Positions 47,506-57,910 of a DNA stretch of 64,000 bases are shown piece after piece; position 1 is the stretch's first letter; every line of letters starts with the position of its first letter. The stretch comes from Paenibacillus kribbensis. GTDB taxonomy: Bacteria; Bacillota; Bacilli; Paenibacillales; Paenibacillaceae. The notes beneath the pieces were generated by a model. That model did not search any database, was not told the origin of the DNA, and was given only the letters and a program-made list of their open reading frames with translations. The stretch lies in NCBI RefSeq assembly GCF_002240415.1, contig NZ_CP020028.1, forward strand, positions 3,745,501-3,809,500, in the 5' to 3' direction. A program made the position numbers and the translations under genes.

Positions 47506-47541
47506 ATTGCAACACTTTGAATTCTTGGCTACACATCAGAG

Positions 47542-48549
47542 CTACTTCCTAAGCAGCAAATAAGCGAAGTAAGGCACACCAATTAACGATACCATGATGC
47601 CCGCGGGAATACCGTCGGGATCGACGAGATTGCGGCCAACGGTATCCGCCGCTAACAGCAGCCATCCGCCGAGCAGAACGGCGACGGGAATGAATAACTG
47701 ATTGCGCGGGCCGACCAGTGCCTTGGCAATGTGCGGAGCCATTAACCCGATAAACGCAATACCACCTGTGACGGATACCGCTGATGCAGCCGCGGCGACT
47801 GCGGTTAGAATGAGAACGAGGCGTTCACGTTCAATTTGCACACCGGCGCCAATCGCCGACGCCTCGCTCAAAGCAAGTAGATTGAGACGTTGAGACTTGT
47901 ACAGGGTAAACGGGATCAGCAGGATCAACCAGGGAAGCAGAGCCCAAATGAATGGCCAGTCCGTCCCCCAAATATTGCCCGCAATCCATTTTGCGATAAA
48001 ATCGACCTTTGAGCGTTCTGCCGAGGAGATAATGACGATCATAATCCCCGACAACGCGAGGGAGAAACCAACCCCGACCAACACCATTCGGATGGGATCA
48101 AGCCCGCTCGTTCGGCTATACGAGAAGACATAGATCAAAGCTGCTGTTACCAATGCCCCAATAAAGGCGACAAGCGGCAAAACATACACGAACGATCCTG
48201 CGTCGATCGGGAAATACAGGAAGAAGCACGCGATCGCTACGCCCGCACCGGAATTAATGCCGATTAGACCCGGGTCGGCCAAGTCGTTGCGGGTGATACT
48301 TTGCAGAATGGAGCCTGACAAAGCAAGCGCCATGCCCGACAGCAACGTAATAAAAATCCGTGGCAATCGGACAGAGAACAGGACAAATTCTTCCTTGAAC
48401 GTACCTTGACCGAACAAAACAGGAATCAGTCTATCAAGCGACAAAGACGAGTATCCCCAAGCCATGCTGGCTATAGCGGTAAGAACAATTAGCCCTAAAC
48501 TGACCAGCAGAATCAGACGCTGTTTTCGAACGAGCGCGGACAGAATCAT
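47542..48549 (-). CDS. FecCD-type siderophore ABC permease, second subunit
   Basis: A 335-residue inner-membrane permease of the BtuC/FecCD family with about nine or ten membrane segments. Family blocks include SGMALALSGSILQSITRNDL, ADPGLIGINSGAG and VTGGIAFIGLMAPHIAKALV near the C-terminus. It follows the first permease with a four-base overlap, so the two subunits are made together and form a heterodimer. The operon contains no ATP-binding subunit; as with Bacillus feuABC, a shared ATPase such as YusV elsewhere probably serves it. GAGGAGG precedes the ATG by about 13 bases. Confidence 0.93.
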   Translation of the reverse strand: MILSALVRKQRLILLVSLGLIVLTAIASMAWGYSSLSLDRLIPVLFGQGTFKEEFVLFSVRLPRIFITLLSGMALALSGSILQSITRNDLADPGLIGINSGAGVAIACFFLYFPIDAGSFVYVLPLVAFIGALVTAALIYVFSYSRTSGLDPIRMVLVGVGFSLALSGIMIVIISSAERSKVDFIAKWIAGNIWGTDWPFIWALLPWLILLIPFTLYKSQRLNLLALSEASAIGAGVQIERERLVLILTAVAAAASAVSVTGGIAFIGLMAPHIAKALVGPRNQLFIPVAVLLGGWLLLAADTVGRNLVDPDGIPAGIMVSLIGVPYFAYLLLRK

Positions 48550-49553
48550 AAGCGAGCTTTACCTCCTCTACGCACGACGAGCAGAAAAAAGGGCAGGCCC
48601 AGCATGGCCACAATAGCTGCCACCGGCGTCTCGTAAGGTGCATTTATCGTGCGGCCCAGCGTATCTGCGAGCAGCATGAATGTAGCTCCCGCAAAAGCCG
48701 AGAAAGGCAGGATATATCGATAATCAATGCCAACCATTTTGCGGACGATATGAGGGATCATCAGCCCTACGAATGCCATGTTTCCGACAAGCGCGACCGA
48801 TGCACCCGTAATCACAATCACAAGGACGAACAGAATGCCTTTGATCCACACCAGATTTTGCCCCAATCCGGTCGCTACCTCATCGCTCAAGCTGAGAATA
48901 CTCAGCTGATTGGATAGCATCAGAGCTATTATAATTCCGAGTAAGATCACCGGTGCAATGGCTTGTAGTTGTTCCCACGTCGTTCCAATCAAGCCCCCGG
49001 CAGTCCACATAGATACATCCTTGGAAATTTTGAAAGCGATGCTGACACCATCCGAGATGGCATACAGAAACGCAGAAACAGCCGCTCCCGCCAGCACGAT
49101 TCGGATCGGGGACAAATTGCCTCGGCGCATCGAGCCCAGTAAGATGACCAAACTCGCTCCCAGTGCGGCGCCAAGAAAGCAAGCTACCATGATGCCAAAG
49201 TAGTTTATCCCCGGGATGAATACAAAAGCCAGCGCAAGCGCCATATTAGCACCTGAAGTCAGACCCAGCAAGCCCGGATCGGCCAGTGGATTACGAGTGA
49301 CCCCCTGCATGATGGCCCCAGACACAGCAAACGCGGCGCCAACCAAAATAGCCGCCAGCTCGCGGGGCAGTCGAATCTCGCGCAGGATGAGAATTTTATC
49401 ATCCTTGGCACTGGAGGCCAGTGCAAGCCATAGATCGTGTAGTGTCGTTTCTGCTGCACCGAATATCATGGAAATGACGAAACACAAAACGAGCGCCAAC
49501 GCGCTGCCAAGGAGCTTATACGAAAAAGGAAAAGCACGTTGTTTATTCTTCAT
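48546..49553 (-). CDS. FecCD-type siderophore ABC permease, first subunit
   Basis: A 335-residue inner-membrane permease, paired with the next gene. Family blocks are GAAFAVSGAIMQGVTRNPLA, DPGLLGLTSGANMALALAFV and ALVGNMAFVGLMIPHIVRKM, the latter next to the ATPase coupling helix. It lies between the binding protein gene (65-base gap) and the second permease (four-base overlap). Gene order and the Fur box before the binding protein point to iron-siderophore uptake. The ribosome site is weak (GATGAGAG), which may lower its yield relative to the binding protein. Confidence 0.93.
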   Translation of the reverse strand: MKNKQRAFPFSYKLLGSALALVLCFVISMIFGAAETTLHDLWLALASSAKDDKILILREIRLPRELAAILVGAAFAVSGAIMQGVTRNPLADPGLLGLTSGANMALALAFVFIPGINYFGIMVACFLGAALGASLVILLGSMRRGNLSPIRIVLAGAAVSAFLYAISDGVSIAFKISKDVSMWTAGGLIGTTWEQLQAIAPVILLGIIIALMLSNQLSILSLSDEVATGLGQNLVWIKGILFVLVIVITGASVALVGNMAFVGLMIPHIVRKMVGIDYRYILPFSAFAGATFMLLADTLGRTINAPYETPVAAIVAMLGLPFFLLVVRRGGKARL

Positions 49554-49618
49554 GGACTCTCATCTTTTCTTTAATGAAATATGTGAAGGAACTGTTGGAT
49601 AACCAGTTCCTCCACATC

Positions 49619-50563
49619 CTACTGACCGAGAAAGTGTTGAATGAAAAATTTCAGCTGGTACTCCATGCTGAGCGGATCGTTAAAGTAGAACGCCTTTGCA
49701 TCGGCCTCAAAGACACGTTGATTCTTGACTGCTGGAATGTTCTTATACGTTTCGGTGTTCTGGAACGAATTGTCCTCATCCGCGTTTTTACTGAAAATGA
49801 CGTAATCACCCAGGTAATCTTTCATCACCTCTGTCGATAAAGCAAAATAACCTTCTTTCTGTGTCGCTTCCTTCACTTTTTTCGGCATAGGAAGTCCAAA
49901 CTCCTGATAGAGAATTTCGGTGCCGCGGCCAAAGTTATCACCATATACATAGAGCTGCTTATTGAACGTCTCGATGACCGAAACTGTTGCATTGGCTCCG
50001 ATCTTCGCCTTGATTTCTTTTCCGGCTTTTTTGGCCCGAGCATCAAAATCATCAATCCAGGCTTGCGCTTCTTTTTCTTTGTTTAACAATTTTCCAATTT
50101 CCCGTTGCTGTGTCAAGAAATCCACTTTGCCATATGTATAAGTGACAGTAGGCGCAATTTGCTTGAGCTTATCGATGTTTTTAATATCTGACAGTCCAAT
50201 AATAAGATCCGGATTCAGCTCGATGATCTTCTCCAGGCTTTCGTCCGTAACCGCCTCGGCATCTTTTAGCTTTTCTTTAAAATTCGGATTCGTTTTGGAC
50301 ATTTCATCTACGCCAACCAGAGGGACACCAAGTGCCATCACATTACCTGTTAAAAATCGGGTAAGCACAACAACGCGCTGCGGATGAGCCGGAACCTCTA
50401 CGGGTCCATTCTCGGATTGATAGGTAAATGTGGAAGATTTCGCTTCCGAAGAAGATGCAGGGGACGAACTTTTACCATTGTCGGCATTGTTCGCTTGATT
50501 ACCGCCGCATGCACTTAATACAATCACAAGAACAAGTACCAGCGGAATAAAAAGCTTTTTCAT
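49619..50563 (-). CDS. Iron-siderophore ABC substrate-binding lipoprotein
   Basis: A 314-residue extracellular receptor. The lipobox is VIVLSACGG with the lipidated cysteine C19, followed by a Ser/Asn-rich linker. The TroA-type two-lobe fold shows VEVPAHPQRVVVLTRFLTGN, LNPDLIIGLSDIKNIDKLKQ and VSVIETFNKQLYVYGDNFGR, typical of FeuA/FhuD-like proteins. The bound ligand is probably a ferric siderophore, with catecholate possible but unproven. It is the first gene of the operon. A Fur-box sequence lies about 90 bases upstream, and an AraC regulator with a related sensor domain lies next to it. Confidence 0.93.
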   Translation of the reverse strand: MKKLFIPLVLVLVIVLSACGGNQANNADNGKSSSPASSSEAKSSTFTYQSENGPVEVPAHPQRVVVLTRFLTGNVMALGVPLVGVDEMSKTNPNFKEKLKDAEAVTDESLEKIIELNPDLIIGLSDIKNIDKLKQIAPTVTYTYGKVDFLTQQREIGKLLNKEKEAQAWIDDFDARAKKAGKEIKAKIGANATVSVIETFNKQLYVYGDNFGRGTEILYQEFGLPMPKKVKEATQKEGYFALSTEVMKDYLGDYVIFSKNADEDNSFQNTETYKNIPAVKNQRVFEADAKAFYFNDPLSMEYQLKFFIQHFLGQ

Positions 50564-50650
50564 AAGATGACTCTCTCCCTTTCCAAACGCTAGGTTTCAA
50601 TGAATGATCGTATCGTGCAAAGGATGCTATTAGCATCCTTTGATTGATTA

Positions 50651-50665
50651 TGAAATTCATTCTCA
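50651..50665 (-). promoter_or_regulatory. Fur box before the iron-uptake operon
   Basis: TGAGAATGAATTTCA on the minus strand matches 11 of 14 informative positions of the 15-base Fur box, about 90 bases before the binding-protein start. A TATAAT lies just upstream. Confidence 0.7.
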
Positions 50666-50734
50666 TTGGTATAAACTATTATATGGGTCAAATATATACC
50701 CAACCATGGCTTTTTGTTTGGAAAATGACTTGGA

Positions 50735-52462
50735 TTATTGGTTACTTGTAAATAAATCTACTGCGCGTTGAAGTTGCAAACGAATAGAAACCGGGTTGTA
50801 AGGCACCCATTCATCCCGATCCAGCAGATGAACACAGTTTCTTTGTACGGCGGGAAGCCTGCTCCAATAAGGAGACTTGAATATCACTTCCGTATGTGCG
50901 GTGGAACCTTTTTCATCTGGAAACATGACAACTAATAATCGGGACCCCGCATAATCTGCGAGTTCTGATATTTCAATCGAAACGGAATGAAATTGATCCC
51001 CCAGCCTCTTTATCTCCTGCCCGATCAATTCAGGGGGCTTTAGGCCTAGAGATTGATAGATTACATATCCGACATTCCGCGCTCCATAAACGAACAGTCC
51101 CTCCGGCTTCATCACCACAATCGTTATGATTTCATTAACCATTGTGCTTGGCTGCACCAGTGAACGGGCTACCCTTTCCTCTTCTTCGAAAGCAGCCAAC
51201 CACCGCTCCGCCTGTTCGCTCCTCTGAACAGCATGAGCGATACGACGCAGATGCTCCTTCCATCCCAGTTCCATCCATGAAATTTCCACGATAGGTGCTA
51301 TAACTCGCAAATGCTCAGGATTCAGCCCATATTCGTGCAAATGCTGTTTAGCCGCAATGATCAACTCGATGTTGGTATCAAGCAATACCGAGTTCACCTG
51401 TTCGGCAGAACAGTTCGTATTGATAAACATCATCGTTTGCGGCGGCTCCAGACCATTCGTCTTCACATATTCGCTGCTCTCCGAAATAGTGACAGCGGGC
51501 TCCAAACCAAGCAACAAGAGATGGCTGGCGTAAGGTGTAAGCAATACAGCCACACGTTGAAATGGTCTGCGGCTGTAGCTTGAAGGTGATGCTCCCGTAT
51601 GCTGCTTAAAGCGACGGCTCAGATAAAATTCATCCTTGTACCCTACCTTAAGGGCAATTTCCCTGAGCGTGCCTGATCCGCTAATTAATAGCTCCTTGGC
51701 TCGGTGAACACGCAGCCGTGACAAGTATTCGTTGGGAGAAAAGCCGGTGAGCTGCTTAAACTGGATCGAATAGTGAGATCGGCTTACGCCTGCAATCGCA
51801 GCTAACTGCTCACGCGTTATTTTTTCGCTATAGTGGTTTTCCAAATAAGCAATGCTACGTTCCATGGACGGCTGCTCATCAGCAGCATACTTGGCTTCCA
51901 TTCGCTCCAACAGTTGGAGAATGATTTGGTGAAATATAATTTGGTTCTGCACATGGCGGGCTTCACTAGCCGGAAAACGATGGATATACAGTTCCTCCAC
52001 ATGGGTCACTATTACAGGTTCACAGGGAAAGAACTGAATATTGGGATTGGAGTCCACTTCGCTTTTACGTATCATTGCACTTTCGGGAAGAGTAGTCCTC
52101 TGCTCTCGTGTACGGATTGAAAGCTTATAAGCATGAAGGGGTTGCAGGAGATTCGTAATTAAAACGGCATGGCTATGCGCCGGGAGCAGCATGACACTAC
52201 CTTCTACAAGTTCGTAAGTTTGATCATCGACCTGAAGAGTGCCCTTGCCGCTGGCAATTGCAATCAATAAAGTTACATTCTCATGAATAGTGTACATCGG
52301 AAAATTCGAGGTGCAGTACAGCGAATAAATGCTGTCAGCAGTATATAAAGGAAAATGGGACTCTGCCCACTCCGAAACAGCGTTGTTCACAACCCAAGCC
52401 CCCATTATCATAAAAGTGAGAAACGTTTTTCGTTTTTCGTTCCTCTGCATCTTATTAAGCAA
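50735..52462 (-). CDS. AraC-type regulator fused to a binding-protein-like sensor (Btr-like)
   Basis: Of up to 575 residues, about 30-190 look like a cupin/AraC N-domain (LLIAIASGKGTLQVDDQTYE). Residues about 215-310 hold the two AraC helix-turn-helix motifs (ITREQLAAIAGVSRSHYSIQ, LREIALKVGYKDEFYLSRRF). About 312-575 form a TroA-like binding-protein domain (QRVAVLLTPYASHLLLLGLE). This plan matches Bacillus Btr, which activates feuABC when it binds a siderophore. It lies beside and upstream of the iron operon. A GTG at 52390 with GGGGG eight bases upstream is a better-supported start than the first in-frame codon; I give the longest frame. Confidence 0.88.
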   Translation of the reverse strand: MLNKMQRNEKRKTFLTFMIMGAWVVNNAVSEWAESHFPLYTADSIYSLYCTSNFPMYTIHENVTLLIAIASGKGTLQVDDQTYELVEGSVMLLPAHSHAVLITNLLQPLHAYKLSIRTREQRTTLPESAMIRKSEVDSNPNIQFFPCEPVIVTHVEELYIHRFPASEARHVQNQIIFHQIILQLLERMEAKYAADEQPSMERSIAYLENHYSEKITREQLAAIAGVSRSHYSIQFKQLTGFSPNEYLSRLRVHRAKELLISGSGTLREIALKVGYKDEFYLSRRFKQHTGASPSSYSRRPFQRVAVLLTPYASHLLLLGLEPAVTISESSEYVKTNGLEPPQTMMFINTNCSAEQVNSVLLDTNIELIIAAKQHLHEYGLNPEHLRVIAPIVEISWMELGWKEHLRRIAHAVQRSEQAERWLAAFEEEERVARSLVQPSTMVNEIITIVVMKPEGLFVYGARNVGYVIYQSLGLKPPELIGQEIKRLGDQFHSVSIEISELADYAGSRLLVVMFPDEKGSTAHTEVIFKSPYWSRLPAVQRNCVHLLDRDEWVPYNPVSIRLQLQRAVDLFTSNQ

Positions 52463-52570
52463 AAAAGCTAATGATTTAGCATAAAAACGATATCTATACT
52501 ATAAATGATCAAACCTAGACTGGGTATTTTTTTCTATCTCTTCATTTACTCAATAGCATGAAGACATAAC

Positions 52571-52597
52571 AAAAAAACGGCATCTCTGCCGTTTTTT
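52571..52597 (-). terminator. Terminator hairpin, copy of the tRNA terminator
   Basis: AAAACGGCA-TCTC-TGCCGTTTT with T runs. It is nearly the same hairpin as at 63716-63742. It follows the TIM-barrel gene by 112 bases on the minus strand. Confidence 0.75.
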
Positions 52598-52660
52598 CAA
52601 AAAAGATAGACCAAATGGGCTAAAAGTCCATAATCAAAATTTTGGTGGAGTCTAGGGGAT
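52598..52660 (-). repeat. Decayed copy of the tRNA-Lys/tRNA-Ala junction
   Basis: Bases 52610-52660 match 63804-63855 at about 46 of 52 positions (for example AGTCCATAATCAAAA in both, then TTGGTGGAG). The copied stretch runs from the 5' end of tRNA-Lys through the spacer to the 3' end of tRNA-Ala, including its CCA. The body of tRNA-Lys is missing, and no functional tRNA remains. Confidence 0.72.
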
Positions 52661-52708
52661 ACCGACATAGCCACTGACCGCGGACATATTAATGTAACTG
52701 CTTTCAAC

Positions 52709-53542
52709 TTAATATAACCCATTTATATAAGCAATGCTCTTGTCGATATCCTGTTCCTTTGTTTCTTCTAATAGAATATTTAGATAAGGTTTCTTATCTT
52801 TTAACAATTTCAGTAGAAAATGATAGTTTAATATCCCTTTTCCAACAGGCACGAACTTTATCCTATGATCCTCAATCATTAAATCCTTTGCATGCATAAT
52901 CACGATTCTGTCGCCAAAAAGATCAAATGCTTCTTGGAAAACAGCTTCCTGGTTTTGATAGTTATTCAGGGAAATAAAGTTAGCCGGGTCAAAAATGACC
53001 TGAAGATTATTAGACGGAACACTGTCCAGCAATCTTCTCATCCGCTCCGGTGTATGAATAGGATGATTCATTCCTCCCTCAATTCCCACGATTACACCGA
53101 ATTTTTCTGCTTCTGCGACAAGCTCTCTGACACTTTCCACTACAGCCAAAAAAGGCTTTTCAGTAAAATTTTCTTCAGTATAGACAATCTCCGGGTTTAC
53201 ATTTCCCGTCTCGGTTCCAACAATGCTGCAGCCAAAATCACGAGCAAACCGGATATGCTCCTTAAATCGATCCAATTCTTTTCTTCTAAGACTTGGGTCA
53301 GGATGGATCATGTTGATGTAGCAGCCTAATACCGCTATTTGCACATCTTTTTTCCGAAAAATACGACTTATATAGTGAGCAATACCAGGACTAAAGCTTC
53401 CTAATGTTGTATTTACATCATGTAGCGATTTACTTACGGCTAGCTGAACGGATGTCAATCCTTTACTTGATATGATACTCACTGCTTCTTGTAAAGTAAC
53501 ATTTTCAATATCATGTGCCCGAATTCCTAAATTTGCATTCAT
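52709..53542 (-). CDS. Sugar phosphate isomerase/epimerase-like TIM-barrel protein
   Basis: A 277-residue protein of the xylose-isomerase-like TIM-barrel group. Metal-site motifs are visible: NPEIVYTEENF before VGIEGGMNHPIHTPERMRRL (glutamate ligand), VIFDPANFIS (aspartate), IVMHAKDLMI (histidine and aspartate) and VPVGKGILNYHFLLK. The reaction is unknown; relatives isomerise or epimerise sugars, or dehydrate inositol. In this setting a step on a rhamnose or galacturonate product is plausible. I start at the ATG at 53542, with GGAGG six bases upstream, instead of a longer frame. A hairpin lies between it and the transporter gene. Confidence 0.85.
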   Translation of the reverse strand: MNANLGIRAHDIENVTLQEAVSIISSKGLTSVQLAVSKSLHDVNTTLGSFSPGIAHYISRIFRKKDVQIAVLGCYINMIHPDPSLRRKELDRFKEHIRFARDFGCSIVGTETGNVNPEIVYTEENFTEKPFLAVVESVRELVAEAEKFGVIVGIEGGMNHPIHTPERMRRLLDSVPSNNLQVIFDPANFISLNNYQNQEAVFQEAFDLFGDRIVIMHAKDLMIEDHRIKFVPVGKGILNYHFLLKLLKDKKPYLNILLEETKEQDIDKSIAYINGLY

Positions 53543-53561
53543 ATCTGTCCTCCATTTGATA

Positions 53562-53600
53562 TAAAGCCGCATCACATGAAATCCATATGATACGGCTTTA
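53562..53600 (-). terminator. Hairpin between the transporter and TIM-barrel genes
   Basis: TAAAGCCG and CGGCTTTA arms with internal ATCA/TGAT pairing form a long stem just upstream of the TIM-barrel ribosome site. The T run is weak, so it may lower downstream expression or stabilise the upstream mRNA rather than end transcription. Confidence 0.5.
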
Positions 53601-53635
53601 TTGACTTGATCATTTCAATTCACCCATGTTCACAC

Positions 53636-55177
53636 TTATACAATAGCTTCATGTTTGGTTTTATGATTATCTTTATATTTTACAAGATTTTCATACCCGA
53701 CCGTGTTATTGCCCCATGTTTTTTCATATTCCCAACCTGTTAATTGTTCAAAAACTTGTCGGGCTTCCGGTGTAACCTCTTGTTTAGAGCCGCCATTTTT
53801 CAAGCGTTTAATTTCATCCAACAAAACGACATGATTTTCTTTAGTTAATTTGTAACGATAAGAGATAATCAAACCTCCCACCAAAAAGAAGAGCGTACCA
53901 AACAGCAAGATCGAAATAATAGCTGTTACAGCTGAAGCCGGTTGTGATGCTTGCCCGGATACAAAGCCTGCTTCTTGCAATGCAACACCTACTAAAAAGA
54001 CCGCTAACGCCTGTGTCCCTTTTCTGATCAAACTCATTACACCGGCGAACACACCTTCACGTCTTTGACCCGTTAAAGCTTCATCTACGTCTGGAATAAA
54101 TGCGTAGTTGTTCCAGGGGATATAGTTCAAACCACCGCGTCCCAACCCGCAAATTCCAATCATAGCAAACAATAAAATGGTGTTATTTAGCGTTCCAGTG
54201 ACCTTTAATACGATAAATCCAATAACTCCTGCGATAAAGAGAGAAATGGCAGTTCTAAACGCCGGGGCAGGGTTCAATTTAATCGTTAAGGTAAGAGCAA
54301 TCCATACGCCAAAAAGCTGCATGACATACATAAAGGTTAATAAGTTGGATGCGGCAACGGCATTTTGCAGGAGAGCAAACACAACAAAATAAGTAAATAC
54401 AGCGTTGAATACATCCTGACTTAAATATCCACCCAAATACATCCCCAGATGGTGGCGAAATGTTTTTACTCGTAAAGTCGAGAATAAATCCGCATAGATC
54501 TTATGAACACTTTGTAAAAAGGTTCTATTATCAATCACTTTCTCTTCTGGTATTTCTTCGAGAGGACGTTCCCATGTATTTTTGTACAGCAGTGACAATA
54601 CCACTATAAATATGACAGTGAAAATAATACCCGAGTACAGGAATGTAAGAGGATCATCCTTACCCAATGCTTCCACAAGACGGCCAGGAATAAATGCAGC
54701 GAATACAGCCGAAGCCTGAGCAACAAACATTCTAGCACCTGTAAACTTCGAACGTACTTTATAATCGTTGCTCATTTCAGCGGCAAGTGTGTCATAAGGA
54801 ATTAAAATCATGGAGTACACAATTTCAAACAAGATATAGGTTATTAAGTAATACCAGTAAGAAAAACCGGAAACCCAAATGGCTGTATAGACAAGTACAA
54901 GTGGAATAGCGGCTAATATAAAGAATTTTCGTCTTCCAAAGCGTCGGCCAAGTTTTGTTTTATGAAAATTATCTGTAATATATCCCATCGTTGGCGCTGC
55001 AATCGCATCAACAATCCGGGCAATGGCGAAAATAGAACCTGCTTCAATGGCGGTTAGGCCACAAAAAGTTGTTAAGAAAAAAAGCAACCATGCTGCTGTC
55101 AATGCAAACGCGCCTGCCCCTAAGAAATCACCTAACCCATAAGACAAATAATTAATAAATTTGGGTTGTTTAACCAC
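53636..55177 (-). CDS. GPH-family sugar:cation symporter
   Basis: A 513-residue permease of the glycoside-pentoside-hexuronide (GPH) group with 12 membrane segments. The N-terminal PKFINYLSYGLGDFLGAGAF, the family block ARIVDAIAAPTMGYITD and RRFGRRKFFILAAIPLV are typical, as is TGQRREGVFAGVMSLIRKGTQ in the middle. I start at the GTG at 55177, since GGAGGAG lies six bases upstream and would fall inside the longer version. It is between the GH105 hydrolase and TIM-barrel genes. The likely cargo is a short pectin-derived oligosaccharide or rhamnose-containing disaccharide, inferred from neighbours. Confidence 0.92.
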   Translation of the reverse strand: MVKQPKFINYLSYGLGDFLGAGAFALTAAWLLFFLTTFCGLTAIEAGSIFAIARIVDAIAAPTMGYITDNFHKTKLGRRFGRRKFFILAAIPLVLVYTAIWVSGFSYWYYLITYILFEIVYSMILIPYDTLAAEMSNDYKVRSKFTGARMFVAQASAVFAAFIPGRLVEALGKDDPLTFLYSGIIFTVIFIVVLSLLYKNTWERPLEEIPEEKVIDNRTFLQSVHKIYADLFSTLRVKTFRHHLGMYLGGYLSQDVFNAVFTYFVVFALLQNAVAASNLLTFMYVMQLFGVWIALTLTIKLNPAPAFRTAISLFIAGVIGFIVLKVTGTLNNTILLFAMIGICGLGRGGLNYIPWNNYAFIPDVDEALTGQRREGVFAGVMSLIRKGTQALAVFLVGVALQEAGFVSGQASQPASAVTAIISILLFGTLFFLVGGLIISYRYKLTKENHVVLLDEIKRLKNGGSKQEVTPEARQVFEQLTGWEYEKTWGNNTVGYENLVKYKDNHKTKHEAIV

Positions 55178-55240
55178 TTTATTCTCCTCCATTTTGTGAA
55201 TTTAGCAATCGGAGATTTAAATCAGTATTTTGCAAAATCC

Positions 55241-56341
55241 TCAGATATACGTATGAAGATATTCGGATAGGCAAAGCACAGCCAGCGATTGTCCATAAGG
55301 CATGGTAGTCTTTCTGATTTCCTTGTAAAATTCCAAAGTATCTCCCATACCTGTTCCTACAGATACGTTTTGCAATGCTCCTTCTTTATTAATTTCATTG
55401 ATAATTCCGCAAATAGCCCGGTGGGCGACTTCTTTATAGTCCTGACTGATATACCGCTTATGAACAGATTTTAAAATTCCATATGCAAAACCAGCTGAAG
55501 CCGAGGCTTCCAAATAAGAGGTCTGATCATTAATGAGTGTATGCCATAATCCGCTTGCATCCTGATAGTCAGCAAGAGCTTCAATTTGTCTGTTCAATGT
55601 ATCAATCAGGAATTCACGGAGAAAATCTCCCTTTTCCAATTCCAATATTTCAATAATCTCGGGAATCGCAATCGTAATCCAGCAATTACCTCTTGCCCAA
55701 AGCGCTTCGGCATAATTATGGTTTTCTTCGAACATCCAGCCGTGGAACCATAAGCCTGTCTTTTTGTCCGTTAAATATTTGATATGGATTAGAAACTGCT
55801 TTTTGGCTTCTTCCAGGTATTCAGGTTTGTTGAGCAGCTTACCGATTTTCGCCAAAGGCAGCACGGTCATCATCAAGGTATCGTCCCAAAGCTGATTTTT
55901 ATTCTCTGGTCCATAGGTCATATGCTGTAACCCATCTTCTTGGGTACGAGGCATATCATACATTACCCATTCAGCCCAATCCTCCAGATAGGGCAGGTAT
56001 GTCTGGTTTCCGGTATCCTCATATAAAAATGCCAATGTTAATAGCGGCGCCATCGTATTGACGTTTTTCGGCGGTGCGCCTTCTTGGATTCTTGCATTGA
56101 ACCATTCGTTGACAATATCCAAAGCTTTTTGGTCATTAGTCAATTTCCAATATTTATATATCCCATACAACCCCACACCCTGAGGCCAGTTCCAAACATT
56201 CCAGCTTTTATCATCCACAATTAACCCGTCAAAATTGAGTAAAAATTCACCGCTTTGGTCTTTGATTTCTGTGAGATTATTCATTAATAAATGAATACGA
56301 TCCATGACCTCTTTCTTTTCGAAAGCTTTTACCTCCAACAC
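55241..56341 (-). CDS. Unsaturated rhamnogalacturonyl hydrolase (GH105)
   Basis: A 366-residue cytoplasmic hydrolase with an alpha6/alpha6 barrel of the YteR/YesR type. It removes unsaturated galacturonic acid from rhamnogalacturonan-derived disaccharides, releasing rhamnose. Motifs: NVWNWPQGVGLYGIYKYW, the catalytic-aspartate region LWDDTLMMTVLPLAKIGK, WARGNCWITIAIPEI and YLEASASAGFAYGILKSV. No signal peptide. Translation starts at GTG, with GGAGG seven bases upstream. It is followed by the symporter gene (63-base gap), and a near-consensus cre lies before it, so glucose probably represses it. Confidence 0.92.
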   Translation of the reverse strand: MLEVKAFEKKEVMDRIHLLMNNLTEIKDQSGEFLLNFDGLIVDDKSWNVWNWPQGVGLYGIYKYWKLTNDQKALDIVNEWFNARIQEGAPPKNVNTMAPLLTLAFLYEDTGNQTYLPYLEDWAEWVMYDMPRTQEDGLQHMTYGPENKNQLWDDTLMMTVLPLAKIGKLLNKPEYLEEAKKQFLIHIKYLTDKKTGLWFHGWMFEENHNYAEALWARGNCWITIAIPEIIEILELEKGDFLREFLIDTLNRQIEALADYQDASGLWHTLINDQTSYLEASASAGFAYGILKSVHKRYISQDYKEVAHRAICGIINEINKEGALQNVSVGTGMGDTLEFYKEIRKTTMPYGQSLAVLCLSEYLHTYI

Positions 56342-56409
56342 AGCAATCCCTCCAAATAATGATCTCTTTCTCTTGATTTGTCACCGCTTACACTTATACT
56401 GTTATTGTA

Positions 56410-56424
56410 TTGAAAGTGCTTTCT
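56410..56424. promoter_or_regulatory. cre-like site upstream of the GH105 gene
   Basis: TTGAAAGTGCTTTCT is a near-perfect dyad differing from the cre consensus at one position (T for C at the centre). It lies 69 bases before the GH105 start. Confidence 0.6.
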
Positions 56425-56518
56425 TGAAACCATAAAAAAAACAGTGGATTACGTTTAAAAAACATACTTGTTTCAATCCATTGTTATATCCACGGGATAA
56501 CTTACGCTGGTTGCCAAC

Positions 56519-56582
56519 GCAAAAACACCTCCAAGATTATCTCCATAGCTGACGATACGGAGAAATTCTCTTGAAGGTGTTT
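56519..56582 (-). terminator. Terminator after the solute-binding gene
   Basis: ACACCTTCAAGA...TCTCC and GGAGATAATCTTGGAGGTGT form a long imperfect stem followed by TTTTT on the minus strand, four bases past the stop. Confidence 0.82.
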
Positions 56583-56585
56583 GGA

Positions 56586-57902
<1,317 letters not shown>

Positions 57903-57910
57903 TTATGGAT

